A stretch of DNA of 64,000 nt from Pseudoalteromonas citrea (GCF_000238375.3 NZ_AHBZ03000014.1:186001-250000), one strand, 5' to 3'. Shown: positions 17,958 to 27,326, counted from the first letter of the stretch. A program made the numbers and translations. Notes: generated by a model not told the origin, from the sequence alone.

Positions 17958-18839
17958 TTAGATATTCGTCACATCGATAAATAACGACTCATCAATATTT
18001 GACGATGACACGGTGGCCTCAGCAAATTCATACTCTGCTTTTTCCGCCTCTCGGTCAATGGGTAGATTAATAAAATCAAACAAATCTCTATCAGCTAGCT
18101 GGCTCGGACTGACATTCTGTATTGATTTAAAAATACTCTCAACACGACCTGGTGTTTTAGCATCCCAATCAACCAACATGGCTTTAATATTCTGTCGTTG
18201 TAGGTTTTCTTGAGAACCACACAAGTTACAAGGGATAATTGGGAATTGCTTATATTCAGCATATGAAATCAAATCTTCTTCACGGCAGTAGGTCAATGGC
18301 CTTATCACCACATTTCGCCCATCATCTGAACGCAGTTTTGGTGGCATTGCTTTTAGTCGAGCACCGTGAAACATATTTAAAAACATAGTTTCGACAATAT
18401 CATCTAGGTGGTGGCCAAGCGCAATTTTAGTTGCACCAATTTTTTCAGCAAATGAGTACAAAGTACCCCGTCTTAAACGAGAGCAAAGTCCACATGTCGT
18501 TTTACCTTCAGGTACCTTTTGCTTCACAACCGAATAGGTGTCTTTATCTACAATGTAATAAGGAATATCAAGGCTTTCAAAGTATTCTGGTAAAATATGC
18601 TCTGGAAACCCTGGTTGCTTTTGATCGAGGTTAACCGCTACAACATCAAATTTGATCGGCGCAACTTTTTGCAAGCTCAAAAGTATATCCAGCATCGCAA
18701 ATGAGTCTTTGCCGCCACTTATACACGCCATCACCACGTCGTTTTCTTCAATCATGTTGTAATCCACCACGGCATTACCAACATTCTTTCTTAAACGTTT
18801 ATGTAGCTTTGTGATTTCAGGTGTTTCTTTTTGAGTCAT
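17958..18839 (-). CDS. ttcA: tRNA 2-thiocytidine biosynthesis protein TtcA
   Basis: ATP-dependent enzyme that thiolates cytidine 32 of certain tRNAs. The PP-loop motif [10 protein letters not shown] lies near residue 50. The iron-sulfur-cluster cysteines of the TtcA family are present as [10 protein letters not shown] and CNLCGSQ, and [15 protein letters not shown] is the family signature. I set the start at the ATG at 18839 ([12 protein letters not shown]), preceded by GGGAAG; an upstream in-frame start at 18866 would add nine residues. Length about 293, slightly below E. coli TtcA. It is a single gene with a hairpin behind it. Confidence 0.95.
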   Translation of the reverse strand: MTQKETPEITKLHKRLRKNVGNAVVDYNMIEENDVVMACISGGKDSFAMLDILLSLQKVAPIKFDVVAVNLDQKQPGFPEHILPEYFESLDIPYYIVDKDTYSVVKQKVPEGKTTCGLCSRLRRGTLYSFAEKIGATKIALGHHLDDIVETMFLNMFHGARLKAMPPKLRSDDGRNVVIRPLTYCREEDLISYAEYKQFPIIPCNLCGSQENLQRQNIKAMLVDWDAKTPGRVESIFKSIQNVSPSQLADRDLFDFINLPIDREAEKAEYEFAEATVSSSNIDESLFIDVTNI

Positions 18840-19065
18840 TGCAGGCTTCCCACATCGCCAGTTCACCGACGCCGCGTTATCAAATAAAATTACAGGGCGC
18901 GAATTATACGGGTTTTTAGCTAAGGTTGGAATACTGCGGCTTAGATTCTAACATTTGGACCTTTTAGTATTGAAAAGGCTCAAAAAAGCCAGGAATTATT
19001 TGCTAAGTTTCGTAAAAGCGGCTTACCTTAGAAGGATAATATTAACAAATGAACAAGGAACTACG

Positions 19066-19305
19066 ATGATGTTACGAATAGTATTAATAGTCAGTACTTT
19101 TATTACACTTTCTGGTTGCTCTGATGCCGCCCCCGTTCCTGTGAGTGAATGCGCAAAGGTAGTGGCTCATGCTAAAAAAATACTCGGCGATAAGGCCCCC
19201 AGTACCGCTGACATGACGAAGCAATGCAAAGAAGCAAGTGACGAAGCTCGTGGCTGCGTACTCACGGCAAATAAAGCAATGAAAATACTCAATTGTGATA
19301 TGTAA
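19066..19305 (+). CDS. Small cysteine-rich lipoprotein
   Basis: 79 residues with the start at the ATG at 19066, preceded by AAGGA at a good distance. A longer in-frame extension upstream lacks a ribosome site. MMLRIVLIVSTFITLSGC is a lipoprotein signal with a lipobox. Four more cysteines follow (SECAKV, KQCKEA, RGCVLT, LNCDM), which could form two disulphides in a compact helical domain. I do not recognise the family. It is divergent from ttcA. Confidence 0.7.
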   Translation: MMLRIVLIVSTFITLSGCSDAAPVPVSECAKVVAHAKKILGDKAPSTADMTKQCKEASDEARGCVLTANKAMKILNCDM

Positions 19306-19339
19306 ACGCAGCAATAAATAGCGAATATCGCTTTTATCC

Positions 19340-19358
19340 AGAGAGGTCTAACCTCTCT
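19340..19358. terminator. Hairpin between two convergent genes
   Basis: AGAGAGGT, CTA, ACCTCTCT: a perfect 8-bp stem between the lipoprotein gene and ppiC, which converge. It may serve both transcripts; it lacks a long T run on either side. Confidence 0.5.
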
Positions 19359-19369
19359 GTTGCCTTAAA

Positions 19370-19648
19370 CTAAGTACGATACAACACTTTTATTACGTGC
19401 CAACCAAAGCGAGTTTTCACTAGGTGAGGCTCTAGTATCTCTTTGCTAAAGGCTACTTTATCGAACTGAGGCACCATTTGACCGCGTTTGAATTCACCTA
19501 AGTCGCCTCCTTTTTTACCCGATGGACATGTCGAGTGCTTTTTAGCAAGCACCTGAAACTTTGCGCCTTTTTTAAGTTGCTTGATAATGTCTTCAGCAAG
19601 CTCTTTATGCTTCACCAAAATGTGTAATGCATGTGCTGTATTGGCCAT
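19370..19648 (-). CDS. ppiC: Parvulin-type peptidyl-prolyl isomerase
   Basis: 92-residue single-domain parvulin, nearly the E. coli PpiC length. It accelerates cis-trans isomerisation at prolines, acting in the cytoplasm since there is no signal peptide. The motifs [16 protein letters not shown] at the N-terminus, [22 protein letters not shown] in the middle and [13 protein letters not shown] at the end are canonical. The paired histidines and the Cys of the active site are present. It is a single gene. Confidence 0.95.
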   Translation of the reverse strand: MANTAHALHILVKHKELAEDIIKQLKKGAKFQVLAKKHSTCPSGKKGGDLGEFKRGQMVPQFDKVAFSKEILEPHLVKTRFGWHVIKVLYRT

Positions 19649-19917
19649 AATTGCCCCTATCTATCTAAAACCAGCGAATTGTAACATACCTACATATCTA
19701 GTGAAGTGGATGAGGCCATCCATCCTTTATTATCTGAAGTTGGGATTAAATTAAGGTTTTAACCAGCTCGAAAAAATCATTTTATTCTAAAGTAAAAATT
19801 TAATTATATAAAAATAAAGACTTTTTATTTAAATAAAATCCACAGTAAATAGTTGCATCAATTTAAATTAAAATATATGTTAATGACAATTATCAACAAT
19901 GTAAAAGGATTACAACA

Positions 19918-20118
19918 ATGAAATTAAAGCTAAAGAAAAATAAAATCAAAGTTCTATCACAGAACGATGTAACGCTTCCTCAAGCAGCTACCCCTAATGT
20001 TGCTGGTGGTAGATGGACTGCAATAGAGCACTGTTTCTTTACAAACCCCAACCGCTGTGGTGAATCAAACCACCCGAATGCTTGTAACCCATCTCAGCAT
20101 GTAACTGTTTGTACTTAA
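19918..20118 (+). CDS. Double-glycine-leader peptide, possible RiPP precursor
   Basis: 66 residues. The first 31 are a Lys-rich leader (MKLKLKKNKIKVLSQNDV), then LPQAATPNVAGG, ending in Gly30-Gly31, the kind of site cut by C39 peptidase-ABC exporters. The remaining 35 residues hold four cysteines at 39, 47, 56 and 65, evenly spaced by 8 or 9, with several Ser and Thr, and end VTVCT. This architecture fits a bacteriocin-like or ribosomally made modified peptide. An AAAAGGA site precedes the ATG. No modifying enzyme or exporter is adjacent, so export would use genes elsewhere. The gene looks real because of its ribosome site and patterned cysteines; the role is inferred. Confidence 0.65.
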   Translation: MKLKLKKNKIKVLSQNDVTLPQAATPNVAGGRWTAIEHCFFTNPNRCGESNHPNACNPSQHVTVCT

Positions 20119-20267
20119 ATACATTTAAAACATCCATAGAGAAAATGCACTACGCATTTTCTCTTCCCAGTTAGCAACATCAATTAGCCTTTCTCCATCA
20201 CATAGCTTTGAATAATATCAAAAAACAGCCTATATTTCTCTTTTAGAACACTTCATTAAGGTAGCTG

Positions 20268-21266
20268 ATGAAATTTTTTGCGAGTATCTTTTTGCTCTTC
20301 TCTATGCCAATAACAGCTCAAAATATTGATGCAAAGCTGCAAGAAGCCAAAGACTACCTCGTAGTAAATCCTGCACAATCATTACAGTTATTAAATGTGA
20401 TTACTGATTTTAAAACTCTCACCGTCCCTCAGCAAATCAACTGGTATATCATCGCCATGCGTGCGTCTGTCCCCACAGGAAATACCACATTATTAATTGA
20501 CTCCATAGACGCCGTATTTTCTCACTACCAACACCCAAAATTTATTGAAAACCTAACAACAATAACCAGCGCATTAGGAATATGGTTAAGGAAAAACAAT
20601 TACTTAGATGATGCCCAAGCCAGTTTTGAATGTTCATACAAGCATGCTAAAAATGACAGACACAAACTGATACTAACCAATAGCCTTGCATTATTAGCTC
20701 GGCAACTTGATAACCTCGAAAAAGCCAAAGCGCTTTACACTCAAGCGAAAAAACTAGCTAAAAAAGCGCAGCAGAAAAATATACTCGCAATTATCGAAAA
20801 TAACCAAGGAATGATTGCCTTAGAAGAAGGTTTGATTGAAAAAGCTGAGCAACATTTTAGAACTGCATTAATTGGGTATCAGAATATAGATAAACGCTCG
20901 GGTCAAATATCCGCAGGGCTAAATCTACTATTTATTTTTGTAATTCAAAATAATCAGGTTAATTTTGAACGGCTTTATGAGCCAACTTATAACCTCACAA
21001 CCGCTTTTCCAAATGAAACAAAAAAAGCATTATTATTTTGGCTAAATATGCGATTTTTACAGCTTCAAGGTAAACAACTGACAAAAAATGATCATAAGCA
21101 GTTAAAAACGAACTACCTACTCATTGAAGATAAAAAACTAAAAACGCTGATAAATAGGTATATTGCACCGCACTTTAACTTTAAAGTAGTTAAAGAACGC
21201 TACGAAAAACAAAAATTTAGCCGGCTCTGGTTTAAACATGTACAGTCGTGTGATTGGAAAAAATAG
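20268..21266 (+). CDS. Periplasmic helical-repeat (TPR-like) protein
   Basis: 332 residues with a signal peptide (MKFFASIFLLFSMPITAQ). The mature part is almost all helical, with TPR-like units around residues 105-200: YLDDAQASFECSYKHAKND, NLEKAKALYTQAKKLAKKA, and LIEKAEQHFRTALIGYQNID. Such repeats mediate protein binding, and the export signal places them in the periplasm. I cannot name a partner. It lies 150 bases after the double-glycine peptide on the same strand, but no evidence links them. The C-terminal 100 residues are basic and of unknown type. Confidence 0.65.
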   Translation: MKFFASIFLLFSMPITAQNIDAKLQEAKDYLVVNPAQSLQLLNVITDFKTLTVPQQINWYIIAMRASVPTGNTTLLIDSIDAVFSHYQHPKFIENLTTITSALGIWLRKNNYLDDAQASFECSYKHAKNDRHKLILTNSLALLARQLDNLEKAKALYTQAKKLAKKAQQKNILAIIENNQGMIALEEGLIEKAEQHFRTALIGYQNIDKRSGQISAGLNLLFIFVIQNNQVNFERLYEPTYNLTTAFPNETKKALLFWLNMRFLQLQGKQLTKNDHKQLKTNYLLIEDKKLKTLINRYIAPHFNFKVVKERYEKQKFSRLWFKHVQSCDWKK

Positions 21267-21355
21267 CAGTAATCTATAAACCACTGCTATTAATTTTCCT
21301 TAGGTATAAATAGCCTAGTCTTTATTTGATCAGGCTATATTAAAGTATCAACCTA

Positions 21356-21708
21356 TTAATAATTATAAAATAAATCTAAATTAACTTTTTTAATATTAAC
21401 GCTCATTACGCCATCGCCTGTTGCTTCATTGCCAATTAAAAACAATGATAGGTCACTTGCTGACTCTATATACACCGGGCATCATTTTTCAAAGTTTTGA
21501 GAGTTTAATTTCCATTTCCTTCTAGAAATGAAATACCCAACGTTGAATAAGAACCACCAGACGTATTTAATTGCGTGTTATTATTAATCATTGATACTGA
21601 GCAAGTAACACCGCTCTCAACCTGATAAATCCCGTAGTCCTCTTTAATAACAACGTGGCCGATCTATGCCGGCCGCCAGCCAAACATGCCATCATATTTT
21701 TCCTAATG
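21356..21708 (-). pseudogene. Decayed gene at the end of the FAD-oxidoreductase operon
   Basis: On the minus strand one frame reads EKYDGMFGWRPA, a TAG, then IGHVVIKEDYGIYQVESGVT and on to STLGISFLEGNGN before a TAA. After a short out-of-frame stretch a second frame reads CPVYIESASDLSLFLIGNEA and ends NIKKVNLDLFYNY with a stop. The alternating beta-strand-like composition looks like real protein broken by nonsense and frameshift changes. I do not recognise the family. It follows the 747-residue oxidoreductase gene in the same direction. Confidence 0.5.
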
Positions 21709-21751
21709 GTCACGTCACGACTAAATCAGTCTAACCTCACCCGTGAAGTGC

Positions 21752-23995
21752 CTATGTACCATCCGGTTCAAAACCAAACTCTCCAGAAATACATTCCGGA
21801 TAGCCAGAAATTGCTCTTGCAGTAAGCATTCCAGCCATAACCGCAGCTTCAACGCAGCCAGCGTTCACGCCAGTTTTTATCCAATCACCGGTAATATATA
21901 AATTTTGGAAATCAGTACCGTCAGTCGCCAAACGATATGCACTACTGCCACTGACCGACAAAACATACCGTTCTGAAGGGTCTACATTGACTCGCCAATA
22001 CTGATCATTGAATCGCTGCTGGCCAACAAGGCTCGGCTCACTGTGTATGACTGACCAATCAAACTGACCATCAACATAAGCGTTCGGCCATAAAGGCTGC
22101 ATTTCGATATTTAATTTATCAAGTGCATTTTGTTTTACTTTGGCTTTTTCACGTTTATCAAATTCATGATCGGTAATTGGGGGGTAGCTATCACAGCTAA
22201 ATGCACTACAGAAATACGCTATATTCACAGGGCCATTACTCGGCCAATCTTCTTTAGATAACAAATTCGACATCGCAGCCCAAGTATCAAATGGCTGCGA
22301 AAATGCACTTAAAATGGGCCGTTCTTCGCTCGCTGGAGTGTAATTAAATCCAAGTTCTTCATCTGTTTTATTCAACCATACCTGAAACGCCTGTGTTGCC
22401 ACAGTTTTAACGTTTTCAGCCTGCGCAGCTAATTTGGCATCTTGCTGAAGTAATTCGGGGCACAAGTGCTCTAATGACGCGACTGATATACCAAAAATCA
22501 CTTGGTCAAAGTCGATACCACGTTTAAGCGTTTTTATCGGCAATGCTTGATTCAATTCTGCTTGGTATATTTGTGGCCAATTCGTCCAAAAGGATTCCAA
22601 GTTAATATTATGCGCTCTAATTAAATCAGCTTGCCTCGCATCAATTTGATCTAATAATGGCTGAGCGGGCCAGCATGGTAAGCCTTTTACATCTACCAAC
22701 GGTTCATACTGCTCATTTATCAACGACACTTGCTGAGTGATAACAATACCGTCGACATAATGCTTCCCATCCGCGTCGGTATTGGCCGATAATGATTCTA
22801 CTTGACTGAAAAACTCGAATTTAACGCCCCGCTGTTTTAGCAATTCATAAACAGGAGAGAAAATCACATCCCCCATGCCAGCTTGCATTTTCCACATTAC
22901 GCCGCCGTGATAACATAAAATGATCCGCAACATCGCCAAAGCTGCAACTCCAGCTTCTACATCGCCTTTTTTGAAATCGCCATCGACATAGCCAAACACG
23001 AGATCATAAAACCCTCGCACTGGCGCAGACTCAACACTGTACGTTTTGTTTGCCCCGTTATTTCGTAGCCACTGTTTAAAATCTAAATGGTTTATTGACC
23101 CAAAGCCTTTTGAGAAAACCTTATCCTTTATCAGTCCCGTTACCATGGCAATGGCAAGATCGGCACAAATATAGGCACGACGAATATTGTCGTTTTCGTC
23201 TAGCATGTCGGCTACTTCGCTATTTAACCAACGCTTAAGTTTTCTCACAACGTACCAAACAACCAGTCTGTCTCTGGGCTCACCCAAATGCTGATCTTGA
23301 GCCCGCAGTGCCAGTAAACGCTGTAATTGGTGCCCTAAAATACTCGGAGTTGACCAAATCTCTTTGAGTTCATCATGCGCACTGTCAAAAAAGTCTTCGA
23401 CGTCATCTTCAATGTCATCGTATGCGTCTCTTATTTGCGACGCCAAATGCTGCAATAACCCCCGGTCTCGTCGCTTGGTTGTTTGTAATTTTGTTTGCTT
23501 GTGTGCTTTATCTACTTCGTATTCAATAGAGTCAACGAACTTTCGTAACCACGCAACCAACATCTCAACCAACTGCCAGAAATGCAAATCGAGCGTCCCA
23601 TCGCCAGGGTTCCCTTCAATAACCGGAAAATCAACGGGCCATGTTTGCCATTCTTGCTCGATATATTCTTGTAATACCACAAAACTGTGAGGTTTAAATG
23701 CGTCTTGCCAAGTGCTCAAAGGGCATGAATTAGGGCGATCTAATTTGTTATAAACGGTTTCAATCATTTTAAACGAGTTGACATAGGCACCAAACCACAC
23801 ATGTAACCCATGTTCTTCAATACGTTCTGCAATTTGTGCATTACGGCCACTGGCTCCCTTCCCTCCTAAACGCCAACCGAGCTGATGAACTGTAATATCG
23901 TAATGTGATTGCCAATCATCTTTTTCAGTTAAATAAACCGCTGCCGTCATCGCAGCAACACCACCACCTAAAATAGCAATTTTTTGCTGGGTCAT
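21752..23995 (-). CDS. Large FAD-dependent oxidoreductase, substrate unknown
   Basis: 747-residue flavoprotein of the amine-oxidase/phytoene-desaturase-like superfamily. The N-terminal dinucleotide-binding motif is KIAILGGGVAAMTAAVYL, followed by GWRLGGKGASGRN, a typical FAD clamp. The C-terminus has LYITGDWIKTGVNAGCVEAA, the second FAD-contact motif. The middle (about residues 130-330) is longer than in carotenoid desaturases and includes an acidic helical insert (DAYDDIEDDVEDFFDSAHDE). No signal peptide. It lies 32 bases after the decarboxylase-like gene and 1 kb after an alpha/beta hydrolase. The set suggests oxidation and C-C bond chemistry on one metabolite, possibly lipid-like, but the substrate cannot be read from sequence. 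Confidence 0.75.
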   Translation of the reverse strand: MTQQKIAILGGGVAAMTAAVYLTEKDDWQSHYDITVHQLGWRLGGKGASGRNAQIAERIEEHGLHVWFGAYVNSFKMIETVYNKLDRPNSCPLSTWQDAFKPHSFVVLQEYIEQEWQTWPVDFPVIEGNPGDGTLDLHFWQLVEMLVAWLRKFVDSIEYEVDKAHKQTKLQTTKRRDRGLLQHLASQIRDAYDDIEDDVEDFFDSAHDELKEIWSTPSILGHQLQRLLALRAQDQHLGEPRDRLVVWYVVRKLKRWLNSEVADMLDENDNIRRAYICADLAIAMVTGLIKDKVFSKGFGSINHLDFKQWLRNNGANKTYSVESAPVRGFYDLVFGYVDGDFKKGDVEAGVAALAMLRIILCYHGGVMWKMQAGMGDVIFSPVYELLKQRGVKFEFFSQVESLSANTDADGKHYVDGIVITQQVSLINEQYEPLVDVKGLPCWPAQPLLDQIDARQADLIRAHNINLESFWTNWPQIYQAELNQALPIKTLKRGIDFDQVIFGISVASLEHLCPELLQQDAKLAAQAENVKTVATQAFQVWLNKTDEELGFNYTPASEERPILSAFSQPFDTWAAMSNLLSKEDWPSNGPVNIAYFCSAFSCDSYPPITDHEFDKREKAKVKQNALDKLNIEMQPLWPNAYVDGQFDWSVIHSEPSLVGQQRFNDQYWRVNVDPSERYVLSVSGSSAYRLATDGTDFQNLYITGDWIKTGVNAGCVEAAVMAGMLTARAISGYPECISGEFGFEPDGT

Positions 23996-24027
23996 AATCG
24001 CGTTTCCTTCTCTACTAGAATCAGAAA

Positions 24028-24987
24028 TTAAGCTAAAGAGGTATGAATTTCGTAAGCACCGTCTTGATCAAAGTCCATACTGACATAATAGGGCAATACA
24101 GCCTGCTGTTCGCCAATTGCGATACCAAACATGTCATCAAAAGGAAATGCATCGAGCTTATTAATCGTTACTTTGTATTCATCTTTTAAAAATCCAACCT
24201 TGTGGATTTTTTCAATCGTAGAAGGTGAATGAACCACCGCTTTGTACACTGACTCGTTCGCGAAACCATCTGGAAACTGCTTAAACAAGATCTGGTCCAT
24301 TTGAGGGTTTTTAAACCCTTCCAAAAACTGCTTTATTAGCTCGGCACTTATATTTAAATCACCACAACTAGAATGCAGTAATTGAGATATTTCGTGGCCA
24401 ATTTCGACTAACTCTTCAAACCAGGTATCGTCATCGGCTATGCGTTTAACATTTAGTAGTTCATGGCAACGCATTTTTGTTTCTGGAGTAAAAGGATGAA
24501 AGGTATCTAAACTAATCGAAAAGTAATCCGCTTGTTTATAAGAGGTTGGCATCTCATATCGACATTGATATTTATTGTATCCCCAAGTTTCTCGCCCATT
24601 AACTAATGCATTAATGTTATTCACAGCAATAAATGCAGGGTACCAATATATATGAGTTACTTTCTGATCTACTTTACTAACTTGTGCAATAGGCAACCAC
24701 ACAATGATGTCTGTTTCTTGCATCCAGCCATAGTCACTAAATGGTGGGACTTTTGACGCGATATTTTCAATGTCTGTGAAGGTTAGTAAACAATAAGATG
24801 ATAAAGGCTGAAAATAAAAAGTACTGCTTTGAACAGTATTTAATGTGGTATTAACAAATTCGTGAATTTTTTCATAATCCCCAGCAATGAAAAACCCATA
24901 CATCATGGCGTTTAACATTCTACATGGTGGTTTAGCAATTGGATTACCAGGAAAGTGTTGATAACGCCCATAGAGAGATTCAGTCAT
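24028..24987 (-). CDS. Acetoacetate decarboxylase-like protein
   Basis: 319 residues resembling the acetoacetate-decarboxylase superfamily. The block YWYPAFIAVNNINALVNGRE followed by TWGYNKYQCRYEMP corresponds to the family region in which the enzyme grips the substrate (normally ..GREIWGFPKK..). The Lys in GYNKYQ is a candidate for the Schiff-base lysine, but the adjacent-lysine pair of true acetoacetate decarboxylases is not obvious, so the activity may differ. The neighbours are an alpha/beta hydrolase upstream and the large FAD oxidoreductase downstream, on the same strand with short gaps, forming one operon. Confidence 0.65.
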   Translation of the reverse strand: MTESLYGRYQHFPGNPIAKPPCRMLNAMMYGFFIAGDYEKIHEFVNTTLNTVQSSTFYFQPLSSYCLLTFTDIENIASKVPPFSDYGWMQETDIIVWLPIAQVSKVDQKVTHIYWYPAFIAVNNINALVNGRETWGYNKYQCRYEMPTSYKQADYFSISLDTFHPFTPETKMRCHELLNVKRIADDDTWFEELVEIGHEISQLLHSSCGDLNISAELIKQFLEGFKNPQMDQILFKQFPDGFANESVYKAVVHSPSTIEKIHKVGFLKDEYKVTINKLDAFPFDDMFGIAIGEQQAVLPYYVSMDFDQDGAYEIHTSLA

Positions 24988-25009
24988 TGGCTGATGTCCT
25001 TTTTCTTCG

Positions 25010-25606
25010 TTATAAAGTGACCTCCACTTGATGATTTACAAGTGAGTCTTGAACGACAACTGCTTCTTGGTCGCACAAATTAGTATAGTGAAGATATGCG
25101 TATTTGTTGAAGTTTTGCGAAAGTGCATTCATAAAGCCATGGTTGTATCGGGTACGAACACATTGAACACCAGAGACTGTTTTTAATCTAGAAATCACCG
25201 GTGAAATATCAAAATGATCTTCTTTATGCGGAAAATAAAGATCAACATGACATTGAGGGCGTAAATTCGTGTAATTGCGTATTTGTCCAGGGTAAAACCC
25301 TATCATTTTTTGTACGCGCTTCAATGGTGTAGCCGCCAACGCTCTCCAAGCCGCTACTGCCCCAGCACTAAACGCTACGATAAAGTCAGGTTGTTCGTTA
25401 ATGAGTGCTTCTTTTACTTTAGAAGCATAACCATCATGACCCATTGAGGTAATAAACCTGTCGTATGCTTGTTTTTCAGACTGCCCAGTTAAGTTTTGGC
25501 AACAAGCGTAAGGCGAACATATAACCACATTGGTACCAAGTTCCTGTGAAAATGCATCTAGGTTGGGTGTGTGACCAAAAATGTCACTAACAATGAGCGT
25601 AACCAT
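25010..25606 (-). CDS. Alpha/beta hydrolase (dienelactone-hydrolase-like)
   Basis: 198-residue cytoplasmic hydrolase. The nucleophile elbow is VAFSAGAVAAWRA with Ser in the FSAGA context. A later Asp lies in YFPHKEDHFD and the likely catalytic His in YNHGFMN, in the right order for a Ser-Asp-His triad. It is the first gene of the three-gene set with the decarboxylase-like and FAD genes. The start MVTLIVSDIFGHTP fits the beta-strand-one pattern of this fold. The substrate is unknown. Confidence 0.7.
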   Translation of the reverse strand: MVTLIVSDIFGHTPNLDAFSQELGTNVVICSPYACCQNLTGQSEKQAYDRFITSMGHDGYASKVKEALINEQPDFIVAFSAGAVAAWRALAATPLKRVQKMIGFYPGQIRNYTNLRPQCHVDLYFPHKEDHFDISPVISRLKTVSGVQCVRTRYNHGFMNALSQNFNKYAYLHYTNLCDQEAVVVQDSLVNHQVEVTL

Positions 25607-25922
25607 ATTATGTACTCTTCTTTGTGAGTTTTTATTTAGAAATTGTTACGCCAACCTCCGATTTTATCGGAAAATATTAACCTTAAGCAATCAAACTATC
25701 GCATTTTATGCAGTTAATCATTTGTATTCCATTAAAACCAAACATATTATGCAGCGCTTAAGCGTTATTATTTACGGTTGGGACATATTAAGCGTAGCAG
25801 TGCTTTCTACTTTGTAAATTCAGCAATACAATTTAATTACACTAAGCTTACAAAAATTTTCAAGCCATTTTTTTCTTTTTGCTACACTTAGTTAAGGTTC
25901 TTATTACAGTAGTGACAATAAA
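25607..25922. other. Divergent intergenic region, no clear signal
   Basis: 316 AT-rich bases between the hydrolase operon and the solute-binding gene, expected to hold promoters for both. A short inverted repeat CCGAT-TTT-ATCGG lies at 25658-25670. I see no convincing gene. Confidence 0.5.
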
Positions 25923-26747
25923 TTGCGAATAATAGTGCTAGTAATAATACTTTGGTCGCCGCTAATAAATGCTAAATCAATCAACTGGATACGTTTAGAT
26001 TTTGCCCCATATTATATATTAGAAGGACAACGACAAGGGCAAGGTAGAGATGAACTGGTCATTCAACTCTTACAAAATATGATGCCCGACTATACTTTTT
26101 CTAACAGCACTTTACCGGCTAGCCGCGCTATTCATGAGCTGTCTAATGCAAACAAAACTAATTGCATGATTTCACTTTATAAAACAACAAATAGAGCTCG
26201 TTACATTCAATTCTCTGAACAATATTCAACCATAGGTTTGTCACCTTCTATTGCGCTTCGAAAAGATATTATACAAGCGCTAAACTTAGCGCCTGGGCAA
26301 CGAGTTTCGTTGCTTAAATTATTAAAAGAACACAAATTAACTGTTGGAGTGTCACTAAATCGCTCTTTTGGCAAAAAAATTGACTCGGTATTGGCCACTC
26401 TTCCCACAGAGCAGTTGATACTGCGACCCGGCAAAGATCCGTTAAAAAGCTTAACCTACATGCTGTTAAAAAAGCGATTAGATTTAATTATTGGTTACCC
26501 AAGTGAACACTATCACTTACAAACGTTATTAGAAAATGGCAATGAGCTCGCGCAATTAGTTATTAGTGAAACAGATGATATTACGCGTGGCTATGTTGGG
26601 TGTACAAAAAATGCTGCTGGGCTTGCGTTAATTACTGAGATAAATAAAGCATTAGCCCCTTTACACGATGAGCCTAAGTACAACGAGATCATGCTTAAGT
26701 GGCTGCCCAATGAGCTTAAAGCACAATTGAATAGCCACTTACGCTAG
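25923..26747 (+). CDS. Periplasmic solute-binding-like protein (SBP type 3)
   Basis: 274 residues with a signal peptide (RIIVLVIILWSPLINAKS). The mature part starts INWIRLDFAPYYILEG and follows the two-lobed type-3 binding-protein pattern: a first lobe with RDELVIQLLQNMMPDYTF and TNCMISLYKTTNRARYIQFS, then LTVGVSLNRSFGKKID and a second lobe ending LKWLPNEL. Many such stand-alone Alteromonadales proteins have no transporter partner and none is adjacent here. The start is a TTG at 25923; a GTG four codons later would shorten the signal. Its last codons nearly meet the convergent yceI gene. Confidence 0.75.
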   Translation: MRIIVLVIILWSPLINAKSINWIRLDFAPYYILEGQRQGQGRDELVIQLLQNMMPDYTFSNSTLPASRAIHELSNANKTNCMISLYKTTNRARYIQFSEQYSTIGLSPSIALRKDIIQALNLAPGQRVSLLKLLKEHKLTVGVSLNRSFGKKIDSVLATLPTEQLILRPGKDPLKSLTYMLLKKRLDLIIGYPSEHYHLQTLLENGNELAQLVISETDDITRGYVGCTKNAAGLALITEINKALAPLHDEPKYNEIMLKWLPNELKAQLNSHLR

Positions 26748-26752
26748 TTAGG

Positions 26753-27325
26753 TTACTTGCGGATCCCTTCGATGTGTAAACCAAGGTTAACGTGTGTTGA
26801 AGCAGGGCCTAAGTCATAGTCAATGCCATAGTCGGCCAGTTTAATTTTAGTCGCACCTTCAAAACCAACACGGTAGCCACCCCAAGGATCACTACCTTCA
26901 CCTAGCTTTTGAATGTCAAACGCAATCGTCTTTGTCACGCCATGTAAGGTAAATTTACCAGTTACTTTCCCATTTGTCTCATCACTAAAGCTGATACTGG
27001 TGCTCTCAAAAGTCGCCTTTGGATATTTGCTCACGTTTAAGAAATCACTGCCTCTAAGGTGTTTATCTCTTTCTGCATGATTTGAGTCGATTGAACGCGT
27101 GTCGATGACCAGCTTGATTGCTGAGTCATTTGGCTTTTTAGCGTCATAATTAAATTCGCCATCAAACTGATTGAACCGGCCATGAAGCCAACTATAGCCA
27201 AGATGTTTAATTTTAAAATTAACAAATGCGTGAGCACCCTTTGTATCAATAACATAATCAGCTGCACTGGCTGTAGCTGATGTAACGCACGTAGCTAACA
27301 AACCTGCGATTAAAAATTTTTTCAT
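26753..27325 (-). CDS. YceI family periplasmic protein
   Basis: 190 residues with a signal peptide (MKKFLIAGLLATCVTSATASA). The mature sequence is the YceI lipocalin-like barrel, from DYVIDTKGAHAFVNFKIKHL through TRSIDSNHAERDKHLRGSDF to the C-terminal DYDLGPASTHVNLGLHIEG. YceI proteins bind polyprenyl lipids such as polyisoprenoid quinones and are often paired with cytochrome b561. Here the b561 gene ends one base before this start, so the two are coupled. AGGAG precedes the ATG. Confidence 0.95.
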   Translation of the reverse strand: MKKFLIAGLLATCVTSATASAADYVIDTKGAHAFVNFKIKHLGYSWLHGRFNQFDGEFNYDAKKPNDSAIKLVIDTRSIDSNHAERDKHLRGSDFLNVSKYPKATFESTSISFSDETNGKVTGKFTLHGVTKTIAFDIQKLGEGSDPWGGYRVGFEGATKIKLADYGIDYDLGPASTHVNLGLHIEGIRK

Positions 27326-27326
27326 T

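Noticed and set aside
19883-19900. Possible Fur-like site before the double-glycine peptide
   Set aside because: The stretch TGACAATTATCA fits only part of the Fur consensus and the spacing is wrong.
25658-25670. Short inverted repeat CCGAT-TTT-ATCGG
   Set aside because: A five-base stem is expected by chance at this length.
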